Assembly: GCF_003850565.1 (NCBI RefSeq)
Contig: NZ_CP027706.1
Location: forward strand, 5,456,001 to 5,520,000
DNA length: 64,000 nucleotides
Direction of reading: 5' to 3'
Source of the DNA: Pseudomonas sessilinigenes
GTDB taxonomy: Bacteria > Pseudomonadota > Gammaproteobacteria > Pseudomonadales > Pseudomonadaceae
A program made the translations under genes and the position numbers. The notes beneath the pieces were generated by a model. It was not told the DNA's origin. It worked only from the letters and a program-made list of their open reading frames with translations, and did no database searches. Positions 1 to 8,492 of the stretch are shown one piece after another (position 1 is the stretch's first letter; every line of letters starts with the position of its first letter).

Positions 1-1
1 C

Positions 2-973
2 TACATCATCGATCGCCTGGACAAGCGCCGGCTGCTGATCCTGACCATGCTCTCCAGCGGCATCGGCTTCATATTGCTGACCTTCGCCCAGGATCTGTGG
101 CTGACTACCGTGGTGCTGGTCCTGGTGGAAACGGCCTCGGCGCTGTTCCTGATCGGCTCCAAGGCGATCATCAGTGAATGCCTGCCCCAGGAGCAGCGAG
201 CCCGAGTCTTTTCCCTGCGCTACACCTTGACCAACATCGGCTACGCCACCGCGCCGATGCTGGGAGTGGTGATCGCCGGCTATATGTTTCAGGCCCCGTT
301 CCTGCTGGCCGGGGCCATTGCCCTTGGCAGCATGTGGCTGATGCGCGGCGTGGGCCGAGGTGCGGTCGACATCGGCAAGCCGCTGAGTTTCCTCACGACA
401 CTGGCGACCCTGAAAAACGATCGCACGCTGGTCATCTTCACCGCTGGCTGCTTGCTCAGCACCATCGTCCACGGGCGTTTCACGCTCTACCTGTCGCAGT
501 ACCTGATGGTCACCCAGGAACCTCGCCAGGCCTTGGACACCATGGCGGCGCTGCTGGCCTGTAACGCCCTGTGCGTAATCGCGCTGCAATACCAGATCGG
601 TCGTTTTCTCAAGCGCGAGCAACTACGCTACTGGATCGCCCTGGGCACGGCCCTGTTCATGGCCGGCCTGATCGGTTTCAGCGTTGCCGACAACCTGCTG
701 CTCTGGTGCCTGGCGATGCTGGTGTTCACCCTGGGGGAGATGATCATCTACCCGGCAGAATTCCTGTTCGTCGACACCCTGGCCCCCGAGTCCCTGCGCG
801 GCAGCTACTACGCCGCGCAGAACCTGGCGGCGGTGGGCGGTGCCCTGAGCCCGATCATCTGCGGCTACCTGCTGACCCACAGCATCCCGGCCAGCATGTT
901 TTATGTGTTGGCCGGCCTGAGCGCCGCCGGTGGTTGCCTGTGTTATCGCAGTGCCCGCCGCGCGGGGGTTTGA
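2..973 (+). CDS. MFS transporter, 5' end outside window
   Basis: This is the C-terminal three quarters of a major facilitator superfamily transporter, an inner-membrane 12-helix proton-coupled carrier. The reading frame is open from the first bases, and the visible start reads YIIDRLDKRRLLIL, which is the usual cytoplasmic loop 2-3 motif (D-R-x-x-[KR]-R). About ten hydrophobic segments follow. The resemblance is to the MdtH/multidrug exporter branch, but the substrate cannot be read from sequence. The methionine at 47 is internal and is not the start. The gene ends in RRAGV. The next gene is same-strand but 166 bp away, so they are probably separate transcripts. Confidence 0.85.
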   Translation, partial: YIIDRLDKRRLLILTMLSSGIGFILLTFAQDLWLTTVVLVLVETASALFLIGSKAIISECLPQEQRARVFSLRYTLTNIGYATAPMLGVVIAGYMFQAPFLLAGAIALGSMWLMRGVGRGAVDIGKPLSFLTTLATLKNDRTLVIFTAGCLLSTIVHGRFTLYLSQYLMVTQEPRQALDTMAALLACNALCVIALQYQIGRFLKREQLRYWIALGTALFMAGLIGFSVADNLLLWCLAMLVFTLGEMIIYPAEFLFVDTLAPESLRGSYYAAQNLAAVGGALSPIICGYLLTHSIPASMFYVLAGLSAAGGCLCYRSARRAGV

Positions 974-1139
974 GTGCAAAAAATCTGCACTTAAGCTGCA
1001 TTATTATGAATTTGCCAACCTATCGATTCCTCGGCAGACTGCGCCGGTTCCTCCCCCAAATGTTGGAACGTTCAAGGGCTTTCTGGTGATCCAGACAAGC
1101 CCTTCTTTTTGCCCGCCTGAAAATGGATCGCTTGTGTCG

Positions 1140-1856
1140 ATGTTCACCCGCTGGAAACCCGCCGCCATCAATACCCGCCCCCTGGAATGGAGTCGCGCTG
1201 CCATCGGCGTGGCCCTGGGCCCCCTGTTCAGTGTCTGGCTCTGCGCCAAGGTGTTCGGCATGCCGGTGGCCTTGCACTTGATCGGTCCCCTGGGGGCATC
1301 GGCCGTGCTGCTGTTCGCGGTATCCTCCGGCGCCCTGGCCCAACCCTGGTCGATCCTGGGGGGCTACCTGTGCGCGGCGGTGATGGCCCTGTTGGCCGCC
1401 CACTTCCTGGGGCGCAGCCTGGGCAGCGCAGGCCTGGCTGCCGGCACGGCCCTGGTGCTGATGTGCTGGCTGCGCTGCCTGCACCCACCGGCCGGTGCCC
1501 TGGCCCTGACCCTGGTGTTGGCCGACCCGGCCAGTGTCGCCCTCGACTGGCGCGAGCTGGGCCCGGTAATGTTGGCCGCGGCCAGCCTGCTGGCCAGTGC
1601 CCTGGTCTACAACAACCTGACCCGTACCCGCTATCCCAAGGGGCCGGGCGAGCCGCCGGCGGTCCTCGCCCCCGCCGGGCCCAGCGACAGCCTGGCGATC
1701 ACTGCCGTCGATCTCAAGCGGGCCCTGGAGGAAATGGAGGAGTTCTTCGATGTCACCCCCGAGGACCTGGAGCAACTGATCCACGCCAGCGAAGCGCACG
1801 CCCGCCGCCGCAGTATTGGCCAGGTGCTGTCCTCGGCCCCACAGTCGCGCCCCTGA
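1140..1856 (+). CDS. HPP family membrane protein
   Basis: A 238-residue protein of the HPP family, integral membrane proteins named for a conserved His-Pro-Pro. Here that appears as LHPPAGALAL in the fourth hydrophobic stretch. Four or five membrane segments fill residues 20-160, followed by an acidic cytoplasmic tail (EEMEEFF). Plant chloroplast members move nitrite; bacterial roles are mostly unknown. I chose ATG 1140 because the family N terminus (W-x-P followed by the first helix) begins just after it; a GTG six bases upstream is also possible. It converges on the LysR gene, with a GC hairpin in the gap. Confidence 0.8.
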   Translation: MFTRWKPAAINTRPLEWSRAAIGVALGPLFSVWLCAKVFGMPVALHLIGPLGASAVLLFAVSSGALAQPWSILGGYLCAAVMALLAAHFLGRSLGSAGLAAGTALVLMCWLRCLHPPAGALALTLVLADPASVALDWRELGPVMLAAASLLASALVYNNLTRTRYPKGPGEPPAVLAPAGPSDSLAITAVDLKRALEEMEEFFDVTPEDLEQLIHASEAHARRRSIGQVLSSAPQSRP

Positions 1857-1865
1857 GCCCGTGCA

Positions 1866-1886
1866 GGCAGCCGCTTGCCGGCTGCC
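1866..1886. terminator. GC hairpin between convergent genes
   Basis: A perfect 8-bp stem, GGCAGCCG / CGGCTGCC, with a 5-base loop, lies in the 39-bp gap between the convergent HPP and LysR genes. There is no T-run on either side, so it may slow or end transcription only weakly, or act with Rho. Confidence 0.4.
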
Positions 1887-1895
1887 ATGTTGCGC

Positions 1896-2759
1896 TCAGA
1901 CCATCGGCGACCAGCGCTGGGACCAGTCGTTATCTCTCTGGATGACCTCGCGCAAGACATCGAAAGCCTGTTGCAGCGGCTCCGAATCCCGCTCCCGGGC
2001 ATAGAGTAGATAGGTCGGGAAGCTGAACTCCGGGGCCTTTTCCACTCGTTCCAATACACCACTGTCCAGGTAGCTCTGCACCACCCGGGTACGGAAGTAG
2101 CCACTGCCACCGGCATCGAGGATGAACTGCAGCGCCAGCGGCCCCAGGTTGAAACCCACCGCGGCCTTGGCCTGCTCCGGCAAGGCGGCATCGTGCTGGC
2201 GCCGGAAGTCCTCGCCCCAATCGATATAGACATAGGGCTGTGGACGGCCAGCCAGGCGCACCTGGATCAGTTTTTCCTCAAGCATTTGCTCCACTTGCAG
2301 GCCCGGCGAGTACAGCGGTTGGAACACCAGCGCCGCATCCAGCACGCCCAGTTCCAACTGCCGTTGCAAGCTCGCGCCGTCGCCGATCTGGGTGCGCACC
2401 GCATGGTTGGGCAGCGCCTGGCGCAGGCGGCGCACCCAGTTGAGCATCAGCGGATTGCACAGGCTCAACTCACCACCGATGTGCAGCACATTGCGATAGC
2501 CAGCCAGCAATGGCAGGTCGCGCTGGGCCGCTTCCCAGGTCTGTACCAGCTGGTTGGCGTAGGCAATGAAGGCCTCGCCATCGGCCGTGGGCCTGGCACC
2601 GGCACGGTTGCGTACCAGCAGCTTGCAGTTGAGCTGGCCTTCCAGGTTCTGCACCCGGGCGCTGATGGCGGTTTGGGTCAGGTGCAGGCGTTCGGCGGCG
2701 GCAATCAGGCTGCCGCTGCGGACGATCTCCAGGAAGGTGCGGGCCAGATCGATATCCAT
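1896..2759 (-). CDS. LysR-family transcriptional regulator
   Basis: A 287-residue LysR-type regulator. Residues 1-60 form the winged helix-turn-helix, starting MDIDLARTFLEIV with the helix LHLTQTAISARVQNLE. The rest is the periplasmic-binding-protein-like effector domain (LLVRNRAGARPTADGEAF follows the linker helix). Length is normal for the family, about 300. I took ATG 2757-2759 because the canonical MDxxLxxTFLEI motif begins there; an in-frame extension of 41 residues upstream has no family match. The target is unclear: the neighbours are an HPP protein downstream and the Gtr cassette upstream, the latter divergent across 335 bp. Confidence 0.9.
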   Translation of the reverse strand: MDIDLARTFLEIVRSGSLIAAAERLHLTQTAISARVQNLEGQLNCKLLVRNRAGARPTADGEAFIAYANQLVQTWEAAQRDLPLLAGYRNVLHIGGELSLCNPLMLNWVRRLRQALPNHAVRTQIGDGASLQRQLELGVLDAALVFQPLYSPGLQVEQMLEEKLIQVRLAGRPQPYVYIDWGEDFRRQHDAALPEQAKAAVGFNLGPLALQFILDAGGSGYFRTRVVQSYLDSGVLERVEKAPEFSFPTYLLYARERDSEPLQQAFDVLREVIQRDNDWSQRWSPMV

Positions 2760-3094
2760 AGTGCCTCTGTAGCGTCGAAGTCGAGCGCCATTGTAACGGC
2801 CCGTCTCTTTTGAACCAGTGGTGCAAATGACCGGTGCCTCGCCCATCGCCCATCGCCTGTACATGGCCATGGCTGACGGCAAACTAACAAATACGCCATT
2901 CTATTGTAATCCAACTAACAACTTAACTAAGCAAAGCCACGACGCAGCCGGCCCCGGGTAATTAATTACAACTTTGTCAGTTACTTGGTGAAATATTACA
3001 CACCACGCGACAAACGAAATTTTCACAAAACACCCACTGATTACCGACATTATTTTCCCAAGAATCAATCAGCCTTAAACGCTTGGGTTCATTC
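2760..3094. promoter_or_regulatory. Divergent intergenic region, AT-rich
   Basis: No gene is visible in these 335 bp between the LysR gene and gtrA. The DNA is markedly richer in A+T than its surroundings and contains a perfect 12-base palindrome, GTAATTAATTAC (2958-2969), close to a run of ATTAC/TTAC repeats. This is where promoters of both divergent units must lie. AT-rich DNA of this type is commonly bound by the H-NS-like proteins MvaT/MvaU in Pseudomonas, but that is inference. Confidence 0.45.
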
Positions 3095-3505
3095 ATGTCG
3101 CGACTATCGATAAGTTCATCAGGCCACCCATTAAAACAACTTTTCCGTTATCTACTGGTGGGAGGTGTTGCCACCCTGAGTCATTACATATTGTTCCTAC
3201 TGTTGCTCGGCCCCTTGCCAGCCTTACTCGCCAGCCTACTCGGTGCCGCCCTCGGCACCTGGGTCGCCTACCTGGGCAACAAGCGTTGGACCTTCCCACC
3301 AGTCGGCACTACCAGGAACACCCAGGCCCTGCGCTTCTGCCTGGTGGCTGCCGGCTACAACCTCGGCAACGCCCTGCTGATGCTGTGCCTGCTGGCGCTC
3401 TACCCAGACTCTCCCTTGTCGATGCAAATGCTCAGCACGCTCTGCCTGACCTTGGGCAGCTATTGGATAAACCGAACCTGGACATTTAAAAATGAAGTTG
3501 CCTAG
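3095..3505 (+). CDS. GtrA-family membrane protein (lipid-linked sugar flippase)
   Basis: A 136-residue GtrA-family protein with four membrane helices. The family signature is present: FRYLLVGG near the N terminus, YLGNKRWTF in the middle and YWINRTWTFKN at the end. GtrA proteins are thought to flip undecaprenyl-phosphate-linked glucose or a related sugar across the inner membrane for use in the periplasm. ATG 3095 is chosen over a TTG 12 bases upstream. It overlaps the GtrB gene by 14 bp, so the two are co-translated. Confidence 0.88.
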   Translation: MSRLSISSSGHPLKQLFRYLLVGGVATLSHYILFLLLLGPLPALLASLLGAALGTWVAYLGNKRWTFPPVGTTRNTQALRFCLVAAGYNLGNALLMLCLLALYPDSPLSMQMLSTLCLTLGSYWINRTWTFKNEVA

Positions 3506-4484
3506 TTGCGTACCGATGGATAACCACTCGATTATCAGCATCATTGTCTGCTGTTATGACGAGGCCCACATACTGCCCGAGTTCCATCATCGCCTCATGC
3601 TGGTATTGAATGCGTTACCCGTGGCTTACGAAGTCGTGTATGTCAACGATGGCAGCCAGGATGGAAGTGACCAACTACTGGAACAATTCTGTCGTGCGCC
3701 CAAGGTGCGCTGCCTCAATTTGAGCCGTAACTTCGGCAAGGAGTCGGCGATGTCGGCAGGCATCGATCATGCAATGGGGGACGCGGTACTGTTTATCGAT
3801 GCCGATCTGCAGGACCCGCCGGAGCTGATTCCCGCCATGGTCCGCCACTGGCTGGCCGGCTACGACATCGTCAACATGCAACGCAGCGACCGGCGCAGCG
3901 ATACCGCCGGCAAGCGTTTGAGCGCACAGCTCTACTACAAGTTGATGAACCTGCTGGTGGACAAGTACCCGGTACCACCGGATGTCAGCGATTTCCGCCT
4001 GATCGGTACCGCTCCCCTGAATGCCCTGCGCAACATGCCGGAGCGGGCCACCCTGATGAAAGGCCTGGTCAATTGGCTGGGCTTCAGGACCATCGAAATT
4101 CCCTACCAACGGGCCCGGCGCAAGGCCGGTGAGTCGAAATGGAGCCCCATGGCCCTGGTGGACCTGGCCATGGAGGGTGTGCTGGCGTTCTCACGCAAGC
4201 CGCTGCGCTGGTTCAGCGTATTGAGCCTGGCAACGCTGCTGTTGACCGGTACTTACCTGATGCACCAATGGTTCGTCGACGCCTTCAGCGTGGATCACCT
4301 GATCCTCGGTGCCCTGGCCCTGGTCCTGGTGGGCGTTGCCATGGTGGGCGAATACATCGGCGCCGCACTGGTCGAGGTCAAGCGTCGCCCGCTGTACTTC
4401 CTGCGTAGCACCTTTGGCGGGTTTTCCCGCCAGTTGCAGGCGCCTCCTGCGCTTGAGTCCGACGAGCAAGAGCGGATCCGATGA
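3492..4484 (+). CDS. GtrB-like undecaprenyl-phosphate glycosyltransferase (GT2)
   Basis: A 330-residue GT2 enzyme of the GtrB/ArnC/DPM1 type, which transfers a sugar from a nucleotide donor to undecaprenyl phosphate on the cytoplasmic face. The GT-A core shows SIIVCCYDEAHILPEF, VNDGSQDGS and the metal-binding FIDADLQDPPE, followed by YQRARRKAGESKW. Two C-terminal membrane helices follow (about 235-255 and 270-300), as in GtrB. It is sandwiched between GtrA and a GT39 enzyme with overlaps at both ends, fitting a flippase-donor-transferase cassette. Start ATG 3492 lies within the end of gtrA; ATG 3516 is an alternative. Confidence 0.88.
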   Translation: MKLPSCVPMDNHSIISIIVCCYDEAHILPEFHHRLMLVLNALPVAYEVVYVNDGSQDGSDQLLEQFCRAPKVRCLNLSRNFGKESAMSAGIDHAMGDAVLFIDADLQDPPELIPAMVRHWLAGYDIVNMQRSDRRSDTAGKRLSAQLYYKLMNLLVDKYPVPPDVSDFRLIGTAPLNALRNMPERATLMKGLVNWLGFRTIEIPYQRARRKAGESKWSPMALVDLAMEGVLAFSRKPLRWFSVLSLATLLLTGTYLMHQWFVDAFSVDHLILGALALVLVGVAMVGEYIGAALVEVKRRPLYFLRSTFGGFSRQLQAPPALESDEQERIR

Positions 4485-5932
4485 ACGCCCTTCCAACCCG
4501 CACCCTGTGGTGGTTGCTGCTGGGCATCCTCGGCCTGCGCCTGGCAAGCCTGGGGCTCTATCCACTGATGGACACCTCCGAGGCACGCTACGGCGAGATG
4601 GCGCGCAAGATGCTCGAGCTGGGCGATTGGGTGACGCCGATGTTCGACTACGGTGTGCCCTTCTGGGGCAAGCCGCCGTTGGCGTTCTGGAGCCAGGCCC
4701 TGGCCATGCAGGTCCTGGGGATCAGCGAATTCGCCGTGCGCCTGCCGGCCTGGCTGTTTCATGTAGCCAGTTGCCTGATCCTGATCCGCTTCGCCCGCGA
4801 GGAGTACGACGAGCGCAGTGGCCTGTTGGCGGCGATCCTGTTCTCCAGTTCAAGCCTGGGCCTGTTGGCGGCGGGCGTGGTGCTGACCGACCCGGCCCTG
4901 AGCTTTTCCCTCCTGCTGGCCTGCTACGGCTTCTGGCGCGGCTGCGTGCATGCCGACCGCGGCTGGGCCTTGGCGGGTTTCTTCGGCCTGGGCCTCGGGC
5001 TACTGGCCAAAGGTCCGCTGGTTCTGGTTCTGGTCGGTGCCCAGGCAGGCTTGTGGACGCTGTTCAATAGGCAGTGGCGGGCCCTCTATCGCCTGCCCTG
5101 GGCGAGCGGCGTGGGCCTGATGCTATTAGTTGCACTGCCCTGGTACCTCCTGGCCGAGTCGCGCAGCCCTGGCTTTCTCGACTACTTCCTGGTGGGCGAA
5201 CACTGGAAGCGTTATGTGGTCAGCGACTGGGCTGGCGACCTGTACGGCAGCGCCCACGAACGGCCCTTCGCCAGCATCTGGCTGGAACTGTTGATGGCGC
5301 TGTTGCCCTGGAGCCTATTGCTGCCGCTGCTGTACCGGCTCTACCGGACACCTGCGGGGGTCGACCGCCGCCTGAGCTTCATCACCTTGTGGGCGCTGGT
5401 TACACCGCTGTTCTTTACCTTTTCGGGCAACATCCTCTGGACCTATGTACTGCCTGCCCTGCCCGCCTGGTGCCTGTTGTTGGCCCTGGCCCTGCAAGCA
5501 CTGCCGCAACGCAGCAGCAGGAGCGCACCGTACCTGTTGCTGGTGCTGTCGTTGCTGCTGCCGCTGGGCCTGCTGTTCACCGTAAACAACGGCGCCGCCC
5601 TGCAACGACCGCAGAACCAGCAAGCCCTGGCCAGGGCCTGGAACGACCTGCAAGCGACCCAGCCCGGGCCGCTCTACTACTGGGGACGCCGCTCCTATTC
5701 CGCTGAGTTCTACAGCGCGGGGCAAGCACGCCGGGTCAAGGCCCTGGAACAATTGCCCACTGACCGGGCGTTCTACCTGGCGCGGCGGATGAAGGACCTT
5801 GACCAGGAGCGCGAGCAATTGCCGACCCTGGGCTGCGTGGAGCAACTGCGGGCCAGCCAGAGCCTGTTGTTCTGGTGCACCGGGCAATCCATCAGGCCGC
5901 CGAACGCTGCCGCAGCGGTACCGCCAGGCTGA
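4481..5932 (+). CDS. GT39/ArnT-like membrane glycosyltransferase
   Basis: A 483-residue polytopic protein of the PMT/ArnT fold. The first periplasmic loop carries DTSEARYGEMARKM followed by GKPPLAFW, the pattern found in ArnT and related GT39 enzymes, in which an early acidic residue binds metal and the lipid-phosphate donor. At least ten hydrophobic helices follow. It starts in an ATGA overlap with the GtrB gene. By position it is the cassette's transferase, taking the flipped sugar and adding it to LPS, another glycan or protein. The acceptor is unknown. Its 3' end overlaps the convergent astA-like gene by 41 bp. Confidence 0.82.
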   Translation: MNALPTRTLWWLLLGILGLRLASLGLYPLMDTSEARYGEMARKMLELGDWVTPMFDYGVPFWGKPPLAFWSQALAMQVLGISEFAVRLPAWLFHVASCLILIRFAREEYDERSGLLAAILFSSSSLGLLAAGVVLTDPALSFSLLLACYGFWRGCVHADRGWALAGFFGLGLGLLAKGPLVLVLVGAQAGLWTLFNRQWRALYRLPWASGVGLMLLVALPWYLLAESRSPGFLDYFLVGEHWKRYVVSDWAGDLYGSAHERPFASIWLELLMALLPWSLLLPLLYRLYRTPAGVDRRLSFITLWALVTPLFFTFSGNILWTYVLPALPAWCLLLALALQALPQRSSRSAPYLLLVLSLLLPLGLLFTVNNGAALQRPQNQQALARAWNDLQATQPGPLYYWGRRSYSAEFYSAGQARRVKALEQLPTDRAFYLARRMKDLDQEREQLPTLGCVEQLRASQSLLFWCTGQSIRPPNAAAAVPPG

Positions 5933-6926
5933 CCGCCCGCACCGAGGCCCCGGCTCCCAGGCCCAGCGCCCGGGCACTGGCGGCATCGACAATCAGCGTG
6001 CCAGCTGCGACCCGGGCTGGAGCCGCGGTGATCCGGCAGGTGGCGAACTGGCGGTTATGGATCAGGTATGGCTCGGCCTGCTCGCCAGGGGTGCCAATGC
6101 TCAGTTGCAGGACCTGGCTGTCGCGTACGGCGCGAATATCGCCGGTCGCACATTCGATCAGCGGGCCACCGTCGAAGATATCGATGTAGTCCTTGAAGCC
6201 GAATCCTTCGGCCTTGAGCATGCCCAGGGCCGGTTCGGTATTGGGGTGGACCCGGCCGATCACCGCGCGGGCGGCTTCGGGCAGCAGGCAGGTGGGCAAT
6301 GGGAACTTGGGCATCAGTTCGGCAATGAAGGTCTTGTTACCCAGGCCGGTGAGATGATCGGCGGCGGCAAAGTCCATCTTGAAGAAATGCCGGCCCAAGC
6401 CTTCCCAGAACGGCGAAACCCCGGCCTCATCGGAGTAGCCACGCATCTCGGCGATCACCTTTTCGCCAAAGCATTGGCGGAACTCGGCCAGGAACAGGAA
6501 CCGCGCCTTGGACAGCAGGCGGCCATTGAGGCCGCTGCGATGATCGGCGTGCAGGAACAATGAACACAATTCCGAATGCCCGGTCATGTCGTTCCCCAGG
6601 AACAGGGTCGGTAGTTGCTGGTTGATGCCCAGGTTCCTGGAGGCCGCGACGAACAAGCCCAGCCGGTAGTTGTACCAGGGCTCGCGCAGGCCCACGGCCC
6701 CGGCCAGGGCGCAAATGCCCACGGCTTCGCCCTGCTCGCTCTGCAGCACGAACAGGTAGTCGGCATCGGCCCGCTCGGCTTTGCCGGCAAAGGTCTTCTG
6801 CGCCCACTCCAGGCGCTGGCGCAAGCGCGTGGCGTCGGCGGGCAAGGTGGTCAGGCCGGCACCGGCGCTATGGGCCAAATCCAGCAGGGCTGGCAAGTCG
6901 GCCAGGTTGGCAGGACGGACGATCAT
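5892..6926 (-). CDS. astA: Arginine N-succinyltransferase (AstA/AruF type)
   Basis: A 344-residue enzyme of the arginine N-succinyltransferase family, which moves succinyl from succinyl-CoA to the alpha-amine of arginine (and, in Pseudomonas AruFG, of ornithine) as the first step of the AST pathway. It starts MIVRPANLADLPALLDLA, typical of AstA, and has the GNAT-related core (LCSLFLHADHRSGLNGRLLSKARFLF) and the HPNTEPALGMLKAEGF motif. The remaining ast genes are not present, so this looks like a second, single-subunit copy dedicated to the operon. It is the last gene of the unit and overlaps ctlX by 4 bp. Confidence 0.88.
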   Translation of the reverse strand: MIVRPANLADLPALLDLAHSAGAGLTTLPADATRLRQRLEWAQKTFAGKAERADADYLFVLQSEQGEAVGICALAGAVGLREPWYNYRLGLFVAASRNLGINQQLPTLFLGNDMTGHSELCSLFLHADHRSGLNGRLLSKARFLFLAEFRQCFGEKVIAEMRGYSDEAGVSPFWEGLGRHFFKMDFAAADHLTGLGNKTFIAELMPKFPLPTCLLPEAARAVIGRVHPNTEPALGMLKAEGFGFKDYIDIFDGGPLIECATGDIRAVRDSQVLQLSIGTPGEQAEPYLIHNRQFATCRITAAPARVAAGTLIVDAASARALGLGAGASVRAVSLAVPLRQRSAA

Positions 6927-7861
6927 CGTGATTGCTCCCTCTGGGGTTGACGTTCAGGCAGGTAGATTTCCGCCAGCATGCAGCGGGCACTGCCGCCGCC
7001 GATGCGTTCAATGGTGTCGATGTTCACCGGCAGGGGCTGGACGTGGCGTTCGATCAACCGACGCTGCTGCAAGTCCAGCGAGCGCCAGGCCGTACGCGAC
7101 ATCACCAGCAATGGCTCACCGGCGCTGTTGTGCACTTCCAGCATATTGCCGGCGAAGGATTCCAGTTGGGCCCAGGTCAAGGGCAGCACCTGTTTGCCGC
7201 TGTCTTGCAGGCTGCGCTGCAAGCTCGCCCGTTGTTCCGGGTCATCCACCGCCAGCAGGCAGGCCACGGCCAATTGGCTGCCGACGCTCATCATCACGTT
7301 GGTGTGATAGATCGGTACGCCCTGGCGATCGCGGGCATGGAACCCACAGAGCTGGTAGTCCAGCAGCTCGGCCAACTGCTCCAGGGCCCGGGCATGGGTG
7401 CGACTGGAGTAGCCGGCGTAGCAGATGCGCCGCTGGCGGTCCAGGACCATGCTGCCGGTGCCCTCGAGGAAGATGTCCTGCTGCTCCAGGGGGCTCAGGT
7501 CGAGGGTTCGTGTCACCTGGTATTGCTCATGCAAGTGGGCCAGTACGCCTTTGTAGCGCTCCAGGCGGCGGTTGCGTCCCTGCATCGGGTACAGCACCAG
7601 GGTGCCGTCCGGGTGGCTGCTCCAGCAGTTGTTGGGAAAGATCGAATCCGGGGTGTGAGGCACTGCGCTGTCTTCATGCACCAGTACCTTCACCCCCTGT
7701 TCGCGCAAGCAGGCGACATAACCATCGAACTCCAGCAGGGCCTTGGCCTGGACATCTTCGGCGGCCAGGGCGGGTCGCTGGAAACTGTTGTTGCTCGCCG
7801 TATCCTGGTTGAACGAGAAACACGAGGGACGGATCATCAAAACACTATGGGTGGTCTGCAT
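6923..7861 (-). CDS. ctlX: Citrulline utilisation hydrolase CtlX
   Basis: A 312-residue member of the amidinotransferase/dimethylargininase superfamily matching CtlX, described as a citrulline ureidase that yields ornithine, ammonia and CO2. The fold's catalytic parts are visible: LEGTGSMVLD (general acid region), the histidine in PIYHTNVMMSVG, and the nucleophile cysteine in RIGGGSARCMLAE, 18 residues from the end. I take ATG 7859-7861; a GTG two codons upstream is possible. It precedes the succinyltransferase with an overlap, suggesting that ornithine made here is passed to succinylation. Confidence 0.85.
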   Translation of the reverse strand: MQTTHSVLMIRPSCFSFNQDTASNNSFQRPALAAEDVQAKALLEFDGYVACLREQGVKVLVHEDSAVPHTPDSIFPNNCWSSHPDGTLVLYPMQGRNRRLERYKGVLAHLHEQYQVTRTLDLSPLEQQDIFLEGTGSMVLDRQRRICYAGYSSRTHARALEQLAELLDYQLCGFHARDRQGVPIYHTNVMMSVGSQLAVACLLAVDDPEQRASLQRSLQDSGKQVLPLTWAQLESFAGNMLEVHNSAGEPLLVMSRTAWRSLDLQQRRLIERHVQPLPVNIDTIERIGGGSARCMLAEIYLPERQPQREQSR

Positions 7862-8000
7862 GGGCACGCAATCAGTGAGAGTCGGGAGGTACCCATTGTG
7901 GTTTTGTACGCGGGCAAAACCCGGCTGATCCGAAGGCTTGCACAGTAGAAAATGGCTGAATGGACCCCAGACTCCAGCCGATTCCGCACAAGCCGGAGCG

Positions 8001-8480
8001 TCACTCCATGCCGGTCTTGACCATTGCCAGTTCCGGATGGCTGACCAGCTTGTCGATGTGCAGGTCCGGGTCGTCGAACCAGACCTCGGTCAGCACCCGG
8101 TAGTGCTCCATGTCACGGCAACGCATGCGCAGGCTGTAATCGAAAGCGCCGCTGATCAAGCGGCACTCCAGCACCTGGGGGCAGCCCCGGACCTTGGCCT
8201 CGAAGGCTTTTTGCGCCGCTCGCCCACTCTGGTTGGAGAGCGCTACCAACACCAGCAGCGACAATCCCGGGGTCAGTTTTTTCTCGTCGAGGATCGCCCC
8301 GTACCCGCGAATCACCCCCAATTGTTCCAGCTTGCGCACCCGCTCCAGGCACGGCCTGGGCGTGAGGTGCACGCGCTCGGAGAGTTTCTGATAGGTGATG
8401 CGCCCTTCATGGCGCAGCACTTCGATAATGGCCTGGTCGATACGATCAAGCACGATCGCCAGGTCGCGGATGTCCGCCAT
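8001..8480 (-). CDS. Lrp/AsnC-family transcriptional regulator
   Basis: A 159-residue feast/famine regulator. An N-terminal helix-turn-helix (LDRIDQAIIEVLRHEGRI, then YQKLSERVHLTPRPCLERVRKLE) is followed by a RAM effector domain that normally binds an amino acid. It is embedded in the operon, 12 bp after the ABC ATPase and 139 bp before ctlX, so it probably controls the operon in response to arginine, citrulline or ornithine. The 139-bp gap could hold an internal promoter; I see no clear hairpin there. Confidence 0.9.
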   Translation of the reverse strand: MADIRDLAIVLDRIDQAIIEVLRHEGRITYQKLSERVHLTPRPCLERVRKLEQLGVIRGYGAILDEKKLTPGLSLLVLVALSNQSGRAAQKAFEAKVRGCPQVLECRLISGAFDYSLRMRCRDMEHYRVLTEVWFDDPDLHIDKLVSHPELAMVKTGME

Positions 8481-8492
8481 GGATGTTCTCCC

